64,000 nt of DNA from PMG-095 sp037200885 (GCA_037200885.1 JBBCIN010000003.1:2046001-2110000), one strand, 5' to 3'. Counted from the first letter of the stretch, positions 16,858 through 25,770 are shown. The notes: generated from the sequence alone by a model not told the origin. Made by a program: numbers and translations.

Positions 16858-18081
16858 TCAGGGGCACTCGCCGGTGGCTGCGATTGAGACCGCGGCGCGA
16901 CCGGCTTGACAGGCGTTGCCGTAGGTCATGCCATCGCAGCCGCACACCGGATCGTAGTTCGTCAGGCAGCCACCGGCATTTTGATATGATTTGAGGACGC
17001 ACGTACCGGTTGCGTCGGCTCTGCCGCAGTTGGCAGAGATTGGGTAGTTGCAATATTGATTTCCTGTGCACTCGACGCCCAGTTCGCCGCCGCAAGTCGC
17101 GTTGCAGGCCCCGCTTGCCGCAACGGAGACACCCATGCTGTTGGCCACGCAGGTATTGCTGTACGTCTTGCCGTCGCAGCCGCACACGGGGTCAACGATC
17201 TGCGGGCAAGGGCCGTCAGACAGACTCGCGCACGTGCCGGTCTGATCGTTCGCCCCGCACTGAGCCTCGACCGGGTAAATGCAATTTGCGTCCTTGGGGC
17301 AGCCGCCGCCCTGGAGCCCGCCGCACACCGTGGGGGAGGTCGAACCGTCGCAGGCGCCGCTGTGAAGGACCGAGATCCCCTTGCCCGCCGCCGTGCACGC
17401 GTTGGAGTAGCTCAGGTTGTCGCAGCCGCAAACCGGATCGTACACCGTGTCGCAAGCATCCGGGATCTTGGTGCAGGTGCCGGTCTGATCGCCTGAGCCG
17501 CATTTGGTCTCGACTGGATAGTTGCAGTACTCGCTCTTGGCGCACGACGCTGGTTTGAGGCCACCGCACGACTCGCCCGACGAAGGAGCTTCGCACGCGC
17601 CCGCGTGCTGTACCGAGCTGCCCTTCGCGGCCGCTTCGCATTGATTGGCGTAGGTTTGGCCATCGCAGCCACAAACCGGATCGGAGATGTCGTTACAGAC
17701 CGATGGCTTGGGCACGCAAATACCGGTTTGATCGGCAGCGCCACAAGCGGCTGTCTCATCGTACGCGCAGAACTCGTTTTCGGCACAGCTCGAGCCGAGT
17801 AGACCACCACACACGCTGTCTCCTGAAAAGGAACCCGCATCGCCGCCGGGTTGCGGGTAGTAAGAATGGCCGTTGGTTATCCCTGCGGTGCCCGCACTCG
17901 CTCCTGATGAGCCCCCCGCGATGCCCGAAGTGCACGACGATGGATCGGGACACTCGTCGCCGACGACCACGGAATTGCAGCCTTTCGGTGCCATCGCCAG
18001 CGGCGCAAATAAAAGCACGGGCCAGAACGCGGGCCAGGGACGGTTTTGTGTTTGGTTCGCGGATTGATTGCTGTTCGACAT
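16858..18081 (-). CDS. Exported protein with four Kazal-like Cys-rich repeats
   Basis: A 407-residue exported protein. A signal segment (WPVLLFAPLAMAPKGC, probably a lipobox Cys) leads to a short linker and then four about 80-residue repeats. Each begins with CGG and carries six or more Cys, including the Kazal signature DPVCGCDGxTYxNxC and an ending GxSVxxxGxC. Kazal domains inhibit serine proteases by presenting a reactive loop. An AGGGAG before ATG 18081 supports the start; a second ATG lies five codons upstream. It is the last gene of an operon with an ECF sigma factor and an anti-sigma-like protein, 11 bp after the latter. Confidence 0.75.
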   Translation of the reverse strand: MSNSNQSANQTQNRPWPAFWPVLLFAPLAMAPKGCNSVVVGDECPDPSSCTSGIAGGSSGASAGTAGITNGHSYYPQPGGDAGSFSGDSVCGGLLGSSCAENEFCAYDETAACGAADQTGICVPKPSVCNDISDPVCGCDGQTYANQCEAAAKGSSVQHAGACEAPSSGESCGGLKPASCAKSEYCNYPVETKCGSGDQTGTCTKIPDACDTVYDPVCGCDNLSYSNACTAAGKGISVLHSGACDGSTSPTVCGGLQGGGCPKDANCIYPVEAQCGANDQTGTCASLSDGPCPQIVDPVCGCDGKTYSNTCVANSMGVSVAASGACNATCGGELGVECTGNQYCNYPISANCGRADATGTCVLKSYQNAGGCLTNYDPVCGCDGMTYGNACQAGRAAVSIAATGECP

Positions 18082-18092
18082 GGCGGTCTCCC

Positions 18093-18896
18093 TCACTCCC
18101 CCTTCGGATCTCGTTCGAGTCTGGCGCGCGCTCGCTCGCGCTCTTGACTCAGCAGCCCATTCGGAAATCGTCGTGCATGTTCGGCCACGAGCGCCGCTGC
18201 CGTGCTGCGATCGCCCGCGGCCAGTGCCGCGAAGGCGCGATCGAGCAAGTGCGTTTCGGCAGCGAGCGTGGTCGCGTTTTGCGATTGCGCCGAACTGCTC
18301 ACGGGTGCTTCGCGCGCAATGGTAGCGAACGCCGCTACTGCCGGTGCGGTGGGACCCGCGCTGCTATTCGCAGGTGCGCTCGGAATTGCAACCGACAGCG
18401 CCGGCGCGGGCTGATTGCCGGCCAGCGCCACGGGCGAGCGCACGGCGCTATTCATCACCTGCGCTGGTCCGGGTTCGGGCATGGGCTGCGCCGCTTGCAT
18501 GGCTCGCGGCGTGGCGGGCGGCAGCAAATTCGCGCGCGCGATCGCCACGTTGGCCGATTGAGCGTGCACGGCAGCGGCGCGCTTGCGCACTTGGTTGACG
18601 ATGGCCGCAGCGCGGACGGGCGTGTAAGCGAGCGGCAGCGCGGCACCGGCGAGCGGCAGCGCGAGCACCGCGGTCAGCCCGAGCTTCGCCGGCCAAGACA
18701 GCGCGCTCAACTTCGAGAGAGCGTTGGCGCCCAAGCTCGCTTGCGCCGCGGCCACATTCGTACTGCCGAGCGCGGTGCCAGCCGCAATGCCCGCCGCCAA
18801 GATCCGTTGACGCAGGCGATTTTGCTCGGACGTGCTTGGCAGATCGGCTCGCAGCGCCTGCTCGAAGACCGAATCATCGTCGTCGTCCAAATTCAT
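18093..18896 (-). CDS. Membrane anti-sigma-like protein of the ECF operon
   Basis: A 267-residue protein. The N-terminal 60 residues are cytoplasmic (acidic start MNLDDDDDSVFEQAL, then RLRQRIL), followed by a membrane helix (about 68-92, GLTAVLALPLAGAALPLAY). After an Ala/Pro-rich periplasmic linker a helical C-terminal tail (AFAALAAGDRSTAAALVAEHARRFPNG) resembles a TPR-type unit. No zinc-binding HxxxCxxC motif is seen, so it is not a ZAS-type anti-sigma factor. Its role comes from position: its ATG overlaps the ECF sigma stop (ATGA) and it has one membrane span. Sequence conservation is low in this class. Confidence 0.6.
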   Translation of the reverse strand: MNLDDDDDSVFEQALRADLPSTSEQNRLRQRILAAGIAAGTALGSTNVAAAQASLGANALSKLSALSWPAKLGLTAVLALPLAGAALPLAYTPVRAAAIVNQVRKRAAAVHAQSANVAIARANLLPPATPRAMQAAQPMPEPGPAQVMNSAVRSPVALAGNQPAPALSVAIPSAPANSSAGPTAPAVAAFATIAREAPVSSSAQSQNATTLAAETHLLDRAFAALAAGDRSTAAALVAEHARRFPNGLLSQERERARARLERDPKGE

Positions 18897-19489
18897 GGCG
18901 TGCTCCTGTGACTTCTGCGCAGCCGCGTCACTTCGGCGTCGAACGCGAGACGCGCGGCACGCAGCCGCGAGTAAACCGTGTTGAGGGGAATGCCGAGCAG
19001 GCCGGCGATTTCCGGCGCGGACATCTGTTCCACGCGGGCGAGCACGAAGATCTCCCGCTTGTCGTCGTCGAGAGCCGACAACGCGCGGTGTGCGAGCGCC
19101 AAGCGTTCGCTTTCGAGCGCGCGATCGCCGCTGCTGCCCTCGGCCGACGCGGGCAGTTCCGGATCGCGTTCGCGCGCGGCCTCGAGCGAAGCCGGTTCGC
19201 GACGCGCGCGGTCACGATACTTTCGCGCAATGCGGAGAGCGATGGCATAGAGCCAACTGCGCAGCTCGGCGCGTCCGTCGAACGTGGCCAGCCGGCGCTG
19301 GACGACGATGAACACGTCTTGCAGGGCGTCCTCGAGCTGCGAATCTCGAACGCCCAAGCTGCGTAGGCAGCGCCAGACGTAGCGAAAGTGCGCTTCGTAA
19401 ACCGTCGCTAGGTCGAGCACGGGGGCCTCGGGCTCGGCCGAGGGAAGCTGCCGCGGCACGGCGCGACGACCCAAGGCTCCAGCGCTCAT
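18893..19489 (-). CDS. ECF sigma factor (sigma-70 family, group 4)
   Basis: A 198-residue sigma factor with region 2 (about 30-100; YVWRCLRSLGVRDSQLEDALQDVFIVV, the -10 binding helix) and region 4 (about 135-190; EQMSAPEIAGLLGIPLNTVYSRLRAA, the -35 binding HTH), joined by a short acidic/Ser linker. It overlaps the membrane protein gene downstream and follows a barrel protein gene by 33 bp, so the five genes form one unit. It would redirect RNA polymerase on an envelope signal. Confidence 0.9.
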   Translation of the reverse strand: MSAGALGRRAVPRQLPSAEPEAPVLDLATVYEAHFRYVWRCLRSLGVRDSQLEDALQDVFIVVQRRLATFDGRAELRSWLYAIALRIARKYRDRARREPASLEAARERDPELPASAEGSSGDRALESERLALAHRALSALDDDKREIFVLARVEQMSAPEIAGLLGIPLNTVYSRLRAARLAFDAEVTRLRRSHRSTP

Positions 19490-19522
19490 GATGGTTTATC
19501 CGCGCAAGCGGGCAAATCCGTC

Positions 19523-20437
19523 TTAGAAAACGACGCCCGCGTGCGCGAACACCGAGGCGCTCAGGCGTGGCACGCGGAACACCTCGTGATAATTCGTGAT
19601 TTCCACGATGTCGAAGCTAGGCCGAAGCAGGTTGAGCTGACCTTCGAAACCCACGCTGGTCCAAAACGGTGGCCGTGCGAAGGGGACGAAGCTCGCACCC
19701 AGAGTGGGCGCCACCTCCCAAGCGGCGCCGTCGCGGGGCGCGGCGCTGCCAAACCCAATGGCCGACAACCGGTACGTCACGACTCCGAGCCGCGTTTGAA
19801 CGCGGCGCCAAGGCTCGAACAGCGCAACCAGGGAGGCGCCGGGAGCGTTGATGCGCGCGCCGCCATGACCTTCGTCGACGGTCGACGTGGGCAGCAAATA
19901 GCGAAGCCCAGCCGCGACGCCGAAGCGCGCCCACTTGAGCTGGGCGTCGATTTCGAGCAGCAACGTCGCTTGCGGCAGAGTGCCCACGTGAAGCCCGCCG
20001 CCGGCTCCAAGCGCGAGCTCGAGACGCGAATGAGAGGCCTTCAGCGCAGTTGGCACCGGCGGCGCGGCTCGCGCAGGCGGCGCCGCTCGCGCAGGCTCGG
20101 GCGGGGGTAGCGTAGCTTCCTCTCGTTTGGTCTCGAGCAGCGCGAGCGTGATCACGACTGCGGCGCGCAGCAGCTCCTGACAACTCGAATCGTGCAGCTC
20201 GCGGCGCTGGTTGCCCGCTTCGACCACGAGGCGGTAGCCGGAGACTTCCGGCGTCAACGTGACTCGAGTCGCCTCCGGTGCGCTGACGCCTCCGAGGCGT
20301 TGCTCGAGTTCCTGTTCGAACTCCGCGAGTGAGCCGCACTCCGGCGGAATTTGTGCTGAGATGGCGCCGCTTGCGGGAAGCGCAGCGAGCCAACAGGCCG
20401 CACCGAGGCCGAGCGTGAACCACGCCGAGCCGCTCAC
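19523..20437 (-). CDS. Exported beta-strand-rich protein of the ECF operon
   Basis: A 304-residue protein with a signal peptide (FTLGLGAACWLAALPASGAISA). The first mature 90 residues include two Cys and a helix (ECGSLAEFEQELEQRL), then a Pro/Ala-rich stretch (about 110-130), then a strand-rich C-terminal half ending in Phe (SVFAHAGVVF), as expected for an outer-membrane barrel. I do not know the family. It overlaps the preceding gene by ATGA and lies 33 bp before the ECF sigma gene, so it may sense or be controlled by that system. Confidence 0.55.
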   Translation of the reverse strand: MSGSAWFTLGLGAACWLAALPASGAISAQIPPECGSLAEFEQELEQRLGGVSAPEATRVTLTPEVSGYRLVVEAGNQRRELHDSSCQELLRAAVVITLALLETKREEATLPPPEPARAAPPARAAPPVPTALKASHSRLELALGAGGGLHVGTLPQATLLLEIDAQLKWARFGVAAGLRYLLPTSTVDEGHGGARINAPGASLVALFEPWRRVQTRLGVVTYRLSAIGFGSAAPRDGAAWEVAPTLGASFVPFARPPFWTSVGFEGQLNLLRPSFDIVEITNYHEVFRVPRLSASVFAHAGVVF

Positions 20438-21330
20438 TTCGGTGCGGTCTCGAACTCGAGCGCGAGTCCAACGCTGCCGCCCAGACTAGCGACAGAGCCA
20501 ATGCCGTCGGCGCACGTGCCGAGCGATTCGCCGCTCAATCGCTCCCCGTTCAGGTCCAGGCGCGAAACGAAGGAGACGTGACGACCGAGCCGATACGCGA
20601 CCCCCAGCGCAGCACCGAGACCGATACCCGGGCCGTCCCATTCAGTGCACGAGAAGCTTTGGGCAGGCTCGGTGATGCTCGTACTGTCTTCGCGCGTGCC
20701 AAGCGCATCGACGTGCTGCCAGAGCAAACCGACCCGCAGATTCACGAACAAATCGAGCCTTTCACGTCGAATCGGGAAAACCCGCGCGCCAATCCACGCG
20801 CCGGTCGAGGTGTACTGGTTATCGATCGAATTTTGACCCGAGAGTGCGCGCACGCGGCCGAGGCTACTGTTGTCCAGCTCCAAGCCCAGCGCGAACTGGG
20901 GTCTCCACGCCAAGTAAGCGGCGAACGCGTAGCTGGTGCCCCAGTGCTCTTCTTGCGCAGCACCGTCGAAGCTCGAACTCAGTCGCGCATTGAAGCCGAA
21001 GCGCGCTTCGAGCGTGAGGGGCAGCGCGTGGAAGTCGCGCGTGAGGTCGCTCGGTGGATTGACTCCGGGCGGCAGTTCACTCACGCCTACGGGTGATGTC
21101 GTTCCAGCTCGAGCCTCCGCAAGCGGCGCGGGGTTCGCTGGCGCAAGGCTGGACTCAGGCGAGCTTCCCACCGCGTCGCTCGGAGCGGCTTCGGTCGTGC
21201 TCGTCGCTGGCGTAGTCGCAGCTGGCGGCGGCGCGGGCGCGGGCGGCTCCGGGGCGACCGGCTGTGCCAGCGCGAGGCTCGACGTGAAGCTCGCCGCAAG
21301 CAGCAACGACCAAGACCCAGGAGCGCGCAT
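20434..21330 (-). CDS. Exported outer-membrane beta-barrel-like protein, first gene of the ECF operon
   Basis: A 298-residue protein with a signal peptide (PGSWSLLLAASFTSSLALAQ), a Pro/Ala/Thr-rich linker (about 22-75) and a C-terminal region of amphipathic strands (LEARFGFNARLSSSF, YAFAAYLAWRPQFALGLEL, VFPIRRERLDLFVNLRVG) ending SVGLALEFETAPK. This fits an OmpA-like or opacity-type barrel. ATG 21330 is chosen over one 36 bp upstream because it places the signal peptide first. It probably opens the five-gene operon. Confidence 0.55.
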   Translation of the reverse strand: MRAPGSWSLLLAASFTSSLALAQPVAPEPPAPAPPPAATTPATSTTEAAPSDAVGSSPESSLAPANPAPLAEARAGTTSPVGVSELPPGVNPPSDLTRDFHALPLTLEARFGFNARLSSSFDGAAQEEHWGTSYAFAAYLAWRPQFALGLELDNSSLGRVRALSGQNSIDNQYTSTGAWIGARVFPIRRERLDLFVNLRVGLLWQHVDALGTREDSTSITEPAQSFSCTEWDGPGIGLGAALGVAYRLGRHVSFVSRLDLNGERLSGESLGTCADGIGSVASLGGSVGLALEFETAPK

Positions 21331-21511
21331 GGCCGCGACTATCGCGCGCGATCTCGGAACACGCAATTAGCTACCCCTACCCCGGCCGCGTGCCACCGCT
21401 CGCGCCTCCAAAATCCAACGATTTGCCGCGATTTATCGCAGCTCTGGGCTCGGCCGGCGGCCCTTCGCACAAGCGTTGACAGTCCGCGCTTCGGCGGTCA
21501 TATTCCGCGGC

Positions 21512-21598
21512 GGAGAGATGACCGAGCGGCCGAAGGTACCTGATTCGAAATCAGGCGTACCCGTAAGGGTACCAAGGGTTCGAATCCCTTTCTCTCCG
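21512..21598 (+). tRNA. tRNA-Ser(CGA)
   Basis: An 87-nt class II tRNA. The acceptor stem GGAGAGA (21512-21518) pairs with TCTCTCC (21591-21597). The anticodon stem CCTGA/TCAGG holds loop TTCGAAA with anticodon CGA at 21546-21548. There is a long variable arm (GTACCC/GGGTAC) and a T-arm with GGTTCGAATCC. CCA is not encoded. It reads UCG. Confidence 0.95.
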
Positions 21599-21682
21599 CT
21601 GCTATAGCCGCCAGCCCGTCCAGCCCTCACAGCTCGGGCGGCACATGGCGGTCACTCGACCCCTCGGTTATGCTCCGCGTTG

Positions 21683-22252
21683 GTGAGCCGAGACGACGAG
21701 CAATGGATGCGGCTGGCGCTCGCGGAGGCAGAGCTTGCGCGGGGAACCACCGGGGACAACCCCTGGGTCGGCTGCGTGATCGTCGGTCCGAGTGGCTCGC
21801 TCCTCGGACGCGGTCACACCTTGGGACCGGGCGAGGATCATGCTGAGATCGCCGCTGCGCGCGACGCCGAAGCACATGGCCACAGCGTGCTCGGAGCGAC
21901 TCTCTACTCGACGCTCGAGCCGTGCTCCTTCCATGGGCGCACGCCAGCCTGCTCGAAGTCCATCGCCGCGCGCGGCATCGCGCGAGTCGTGGTCGGCATT
22001 CGAGATCCGCATCCGCGCGTCAACGGCGAGGGGATCGCCATCCTGCGCGAGGCAGGCGTCCAGGTCAGCGAGGGAGTTAGCGAGGCCGAAATTCGGCAGC
22101 AGCTGGGCCTTTGGCTCATCGAGCACCATCCGCACGAACCGCTTCTCCGAGCGCAAACGCTGCCCGCGGAAGAACGCCTCGACCGTTTGGCTGAGATCTA
22201 CGGCGTCGATCGGGTGCGGATTCAGGCGCTGCTCGCCGGCCATCGCTTCTGA
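21683..22252 (+). CDS. Stand-alone RibD-type pyrimidine deaminase
   Basis: A 189-residue protein equal to the deaminase half of bifunctional RibD. The zinc site is complete: DHAEI (His53, Glu55) and EPCSFHGRTPAC (Cys81, Cys90). It should deaminate the 2,5-diamino-6-ribosylamino-pyrimidinone phosphate in riboflavin synthesis. The reductase half (about 200 residues) is absent; the remaining about 60 residues are a helical tail unlike it. The start is ambiguous: TTG 21680 and GTG 21683 are consecutive codons, and I use GTG. It follows tRNA-Ser and precedes a thioesterase gene. Confidence 0.75.
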   Translation: MSRDDEQWMRLALAEAELARGTTGDNPWVGCVIVGPSGSLLGRGHTLGPGEDHAEIAAARDAEAHGHSVLGATLYSTLEPCSFHGRTPACSKSIAARGIARVVVGIRDPHPRVNGEGIAILREAGVQVSEGVSEAEIRQQLGLWLIEHHPHEPLLRAQTLPAEERLDRLAEIYGVDRVRIQALLAGHRF

Positions 22253-22298
22253 GCCGCGAGGCCTTGGCGAAAACCGGCTAAAGGCCCAAGATCCGGCC

Positions 22299-22706
22299 AT
22301 GGGCAACCGCGTCTTCGAGCAGTCGATTGTAATTCACGAGGGGCACCTCGACACGTTTGGCCACGTCAATAACGCGCGCTACCTGGAGATCTTCGAACAG
22401 GCGCGTTGGGATCTGATCACCGACAATGGCTTCGGTCTCGATTACGTCCAATCATCCGGAACGGGTCCGGTCATTTTGGAGATCAATTTGCGCTTCCTGC
22501 GCGAAATCAAGAATCGCGAACATTTACTGATTCGCAGCTTCGTAGACAGCTACGAGGGCAAGATCGGCCGCATGACTCAGCTGCTCGTCGGTGACTCCGG
22601 GCAGATCAGCTGTGAGGGGAAATTCGTGTTCGCGCAATGGGACACGCGGACCCGAAAGATCATCCCCCCGACGCCCGAGTGGCGCGTGGCAATCGGCTTG
22701 GAGTGA
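22299..22706 (+). CDS. Acyl-CoA thioesterase, hotdog fold (4-hydroxybenzoyl-CoA type)
   Basis: A 135-residue single hotdog domain. The active-site segment HLDTFGHVNNARYLEIFEQARW carries the Asp and the HVNN motif of the 4HBT/YbgC family. These enzymes hydrolyse acyl-CoA thioesters. The ATG at 22299 fits the family start; the gap from the deaminase is 46 bp, so the two may be co-transcribed. The substrate is not predictable. Confidence 0.8.
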   Translation: MGNRVFEQSIVIHEGHLDTFGHVNNARYLEIFEQARWDLITDNGFGLDYVQSSGTGPVILEINLRFLREIKNREHLLIRSFVDSYEGKIGRMTQLLVGDSGQISCEGKFVFAQWDTRTRKIIPPTPEWRVAIGLE

Positions 22707-22845
22707 GGCGCCGCGCCTCGCCCTGGGGCTCTGGTGCGACCGCCGCGCACGGCCGCGCACGGCGCGGCGTGAGCATAAATGGGCAAGATTACAGGCCTGG
22801 ATCGCTGTTTCGCGGCGCGGAACGGTTGTTGCTCTGACGCTCCAC

Positions 22846-23016
22846 ATGCCTACCTGGTTCCCGCATTACCAAGAAGAGCTCGACCGAGTCACGCCCCTAC
22901 CGCGGCCTCCGATCGAAGATCCGCCGCTGCCGCACCCGCCGCCGGGTCCAGAGCCCACCAGCCCCGATTCGCCGGACCTCCCCAGCGACCCCGTAGATCC
23001 GTCGCCGATCGACTAA
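22846..23016 (+). CDS. Possible small proline-rich protein (56 aa)
   Basis: The translation starts MPTWFPHYQEELDRV and then is dominated by Pro (about 40%), Asp and Ser up to the stop. No Shine-Dalgarno is visible, and it overlaps the stop of the phosphotransferase gene on the other strand by 4 bp. It could be a short acidic extracellular or linker-like peptide, or chance; composition alone supports it. Confidence 0.3.
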   Translation: MPTWFPHYQEELDRVTPLPRPPIEDPPLPHPPPGPEPTSPDSPDLPSDPVDPSPID

Positions 23017-24479
23017 AGCGCGCGTTCGAGTCGCTCGCAAACCGTCTCCAAGACTTTGATCCGCGCGTAGTGCTTGTCCTCGGCTTCGACCAACTTGAAG
23101 GGCGCGTACTCCGTGCTGTTGCGGGCGATCATCTCCGCTGCCGCCGCCTTATACTGATGGGTCTTCTGGCGATTGCGATAATCCTCCGCCGTGATCTTGT
23201 GTTGTTTCCACGGTTCGCGCTCGCGATCGTGAAAGCGCCTTAGCTGCTCTTCGGGACTGATCTGCAGCCAGAACTTCACCAGCACGATGCCATCGCGGGT
23301 CAGCTCTTCTTCGAAGTCGTTGATCTCCTTGTAGGAACGATGCCAGGCCTCCTCCGTGGCGAAGCCCTCCACCCGCTCGACCAGCACCCGGCCATACCAG
23401 CTGCGATCGTAGATCGTGATGTTGCCGCGCCGTGGCAGTTGGCGGAAGAAGCGCCACAGATAGTGGTGGGCGCGCTCTTCATCGGTGGGCGCGCTGATCG
23501 GGATGATGTGGTACTGCCGCGCATCCAGCGCCCAAACCAAACGCCGGATCGAACCGCCCTTGCCGGCGGCATCCGAGCCCTCGAACAGAAAGATTGCACT
23601 CCGGTTCCGCTTTCTGAGCTTGCGTGCCAATCCTCCCAGCGAGCCCTGCAGTTCGGCCATGCGCTTTTCATAGACGGGTTTGGCGAGCGAAAGTGACAGA
23701 TCCAGACGATCCAAGATCGTCACCGGATCGGGGGTGTCCGGCTCTGCCCTGGGCGCATCTGACGCCGTGCGAACCGCCAAGCGATGCTGGATCTGCGCGA
23801 GCACCGCGCGGCCAGCCGTCATGTTGCGGTAGCGATCGTCACCCGACTCGATCACCGTCCAGGGCGCGTGCCCCGGGCTGGTATCGCGCAAGACGCGCTC
23901 CGTGACGGGGATGAAATCGTCATAGCGCTCGTGGTGCTGCCAATTGGTTTTGGATACGAGTAAGCGGGTGCTCTTCCCGCTCTCCTCGGCCTTCAGCCGA
24001 TGCTTTTGCTCCTTCTTGCCTACGTGGAACCAGAGCTTGATGAACAGCGCTCCGCCGTCGGCCAGCGTTCGTTCGAAGGCATTGATGCGCAGAAGCGCTT
24101 GCTCGAACGCGTACGCTTTGCCACCCTCCATCACGCGCTCGAGGATTGGCTTGGTGTACCAAGACCCGAGAAATAGCCCGATTTGCCCGGCCCGAGGCAG
24201 CGACATCCAATAGCGCCAAAACTCTGGGCGCGCTCGCTCTGCCTCGGTCGGCTCCGCGAAGGCTTCCGTGCGCAAAAAGCGCGCATCCAGCCACTCGCTC
24301 AGCACGTTCAGCGTCTCGGCCTTGCCCGCGCCATCCGCGCCGTTGAGCAAGATCATGACCGGGAAGTTCGCTTGCTCGAGCTCGGCCTGCGCCTTCAAAA
24401 GGGAGGTACGCAGATCCCCGAGCCCAGCATCGTAGTCCTGCTTGCTGAGGGTTCGCCCTAATTCCGCCGATTTCAACAT
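23013..24479 (-). CDS. pap: Polyphosphate:AMP phosphotransferase (two-domain PPK2)
   Basis: A 488-residue protein with two PPK2 domains in tandem. The first has Walker A NGADGAGKAE (about 46-55) and SWYTKPILERV; the second has EGSDAAGKGGSIRRL (about 298-312), DRSWYGRVLVERVEG and the lid region. This architecture matches PPK2 class II PAP enzymes, which make ADP from AMP and polyphosphate. Start ATG 24479 is preferred over ATG 24515 because the family begins near LGRTLSKQDYDAGLGDLR. It lies 54 bp downstream of the citrate synthase gene on the same strand. Confidence 0.85.
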   Translation of the reverse strand: MLKSAELGRTLSKQDYDAGLGDLRTSLLKAQAELEQANFPVMILLNGADGAGKAETLNVLSEWLDARFLRTEAFAEPTEAERARPEFWRYWMSLPRAGQIGLFLGSWYTKPILERVMEGGKAYAFEQALLRINAFERTLADGGALFIKLWFHVGKKEQKHRLKAEESGKSTRLLVSKTNWQHHERYDDFIPVTERVLRDTSPGHAPWTVIESGDDRYRNMTAGRAVLAQIQHRLAVRTASDAPRAEPDTPDPVTILDRLDLSLSLAKPVYEKRMAELQGSLGGLARKLRKRNRSAIFLFEGSDAAGKGGSIRRLVWALDARQYHIIPISAPTDEERAHHYLWRFFRQLPRRGNITIYDRSWYGRVLVERVEGFATEEAWHRSYKEINDFEEELTRDGIVLVKFWLQISPEEQLRRFHDREREPWKQHKITAEDYRNRQKTHQYKAAAAEMIARNSTEYAPFKLVEAEDKHYARIKVLETVCERLERAL

Positions 24480-24533
24480 CACCCCATTGAGAGCAAGCCC
24501 GCGCAATTTGCGCAAGGGCCAAGCGTGAAATCG

Positions 24534-25652
24534 TCAGTCGGGCAAGTGCCCGACGTAGCGCGCCGCGGGCCGGATCAAGCGCCCAGTGTGGCGCTGTTCC
24601 TCGATGTGCGCGAGCCAACCCGCGCAGCGACCAATGGCGAAGGTGGCGGTGAAGAGCTCACGCGGGATCCCCACCGCCTCGAGCAAGAGCGCGGTGTAAA
24701 ATTCGACGTTCGCGCGGAGCGGACGCTCGGGATGGCGCTCGCTCAAGAGTGCCTCGGCGGCGTGCTCGACTCGGCGGGCGTGCTCGAGCCTGGCGACAAT
24801 CGCAGACTTTGCCCGATCTTCACCTTCTAGCCGAGTCAGCGCGCGTTCGAAGACGAAAGCGCGCGGATCGCGCACGCGGTAGATGCGATGCCCCATGCCC
24901 ATGATCCGGCGACCAGCGCTCAATTCGCGCTCGAGCCAGGCTCTAGGCTCCGTGTTTGCGGTCGCGTCCAACATATCGAGCACCGGACCGGGAGCGCCGC
25001 CATGTAGTGGCCCCTTGAGCGCGGCCAAGCCCGCGACGATGCACGGCATCACGTCCGAGCCGGTAGAAGCCACGACGCGCGTCGCGAACGTGGACGCGTT
25101 CAGACCGTGATCCGAGACCGTCACCAGGTAGCTGTCGAGCGCGCGCGCGCGCGCGGGGCTTTCGGGCAAACCGAGCATGGTCATGAAGTCCTGTGCCGCG
25201 AAGCGGCCTCGGTCGGGAGCGATCGGCACCTGTCCGGCGCGCTGCCGTGCACCCGCTGCCACGTACACCGGGAGCGCTCCGAGCACGCTCAGAGCGTCGT
25301 TGCCGGCAGAGCCCTGCGCGGTGGCAGCGAGCAACGCATCCATCGCATCCGCCAAAGACAGCGCATGCCTGAGCTGCCGAATTCGAGTGAATGCCGAAAC
25401 GCGGGCCTCGGCCATGCGCTCGCGGACGAGGGACTGCGGCTCACCAGTTCCTAGTTCCAACAAGCGTTCGATCACCGTTTCGAAGTGCCCTGGATCCGAG
25501 AGCGCGAGATCCTCCGCATGCGAGCCGGCGATGATGAGCTCGCCGCGCTCGCCATCGACGTGGCTCAGCCGGGTATCCGCGACGAGCACGCCTTCCAACC
25601 CCGAAGCCTTGGGCAATGAACGATCGGCAATCGGTAATCTCCCGAGATCCAT
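24534..25652 (-). CDS. Citrate synthase
   Basis: A 372-residue type II-like citrate synthase, normal length. It condenses oxaloacetate with acetyl-CoA. The active-site elements are visible: LHGGAPGPVL (first catalytic His), GMGHRIYRVRDPRA (second His and substrate Arg), and NVEFYTALLLEAVGIP, where the usual catalytic Asp is Glu, a variation I note without knowing its effect. AAAGGA six bases before ATG 25652 fixes the start. It is divergent from an HTH-citrate synthase fusion with a repeat-rich 118-bp intergenic region. A propionyl-CoA (methylcitrate) activity cannot be excluded. Confidence 0.85.
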   Translation of the reverse strand: MDLGRLPIADRSLPKASGLEGVLVADTRLSHVDGERGELIIAGSHAEDLALSDPGHFETVIERLLELGTGEPQSLVRERMAEARVSAFTRIRQLRHALSLADAMDALLAATAQGSAGNDALSVLGALPVYVAAGARQRAGQVPIAPDRGRFAAQDFMTMLGLPESPARARALDSYLVTVSDHGLNASTFATRVVASTGSDVMPCIVAGLAALKGPLHGGAPGPVLDMLDATANTEPRAWLERELSAGRRIMGMGHRIYRVRDPRAFVFERALTRLEGEDRAKSAIVARLEHARRVEHAAEALLSERHPERPLRANVEFYTALLLEAVGIPRELFTATFAIGRCAGWLAHIEEQRHTGRLIRPAARYVGHLPD

Positions 25653-25721
25653 GAGAAATCCTTTCAGATCGCGCCGGTTCTTCGGCGCTCGCATCAAGAC
25701 TATGTGAGCCTCGCGTCGTGT

Positions 25722-25748
25722 TTGATCAACGTTGATTCGACAATCAAC
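25722..25748. promoter_or_regulatory. Inverted-repeat operator between the two citrate synthase genes
   Basis: The palindrome TTGATCAA (25722-25729) is followed by GTTGATT-CGAC-AATCAAC (25731-25748), a perfect 7-bp inverted repeat with a 4-nt spacer, and another ATCAAC half-site at once after it. The AT-rich cluster of TTGAT/ATCAA half-sites stands out in the 118-bp divergent region and is the natural binding site for the HTH of the adjacent fusion protein. Confidence 0.6.
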
Positions 25749-25770
25749 ATCAACGCGCCATGCTGCAGCC

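Noticed and set aside
22705..22719. Short inverted repeat after the thioesterase stop
   Set aside because: The GAGGCGC/GCGCCTC arms are separated by one base, giving at best a weak hairpin with no T-run.
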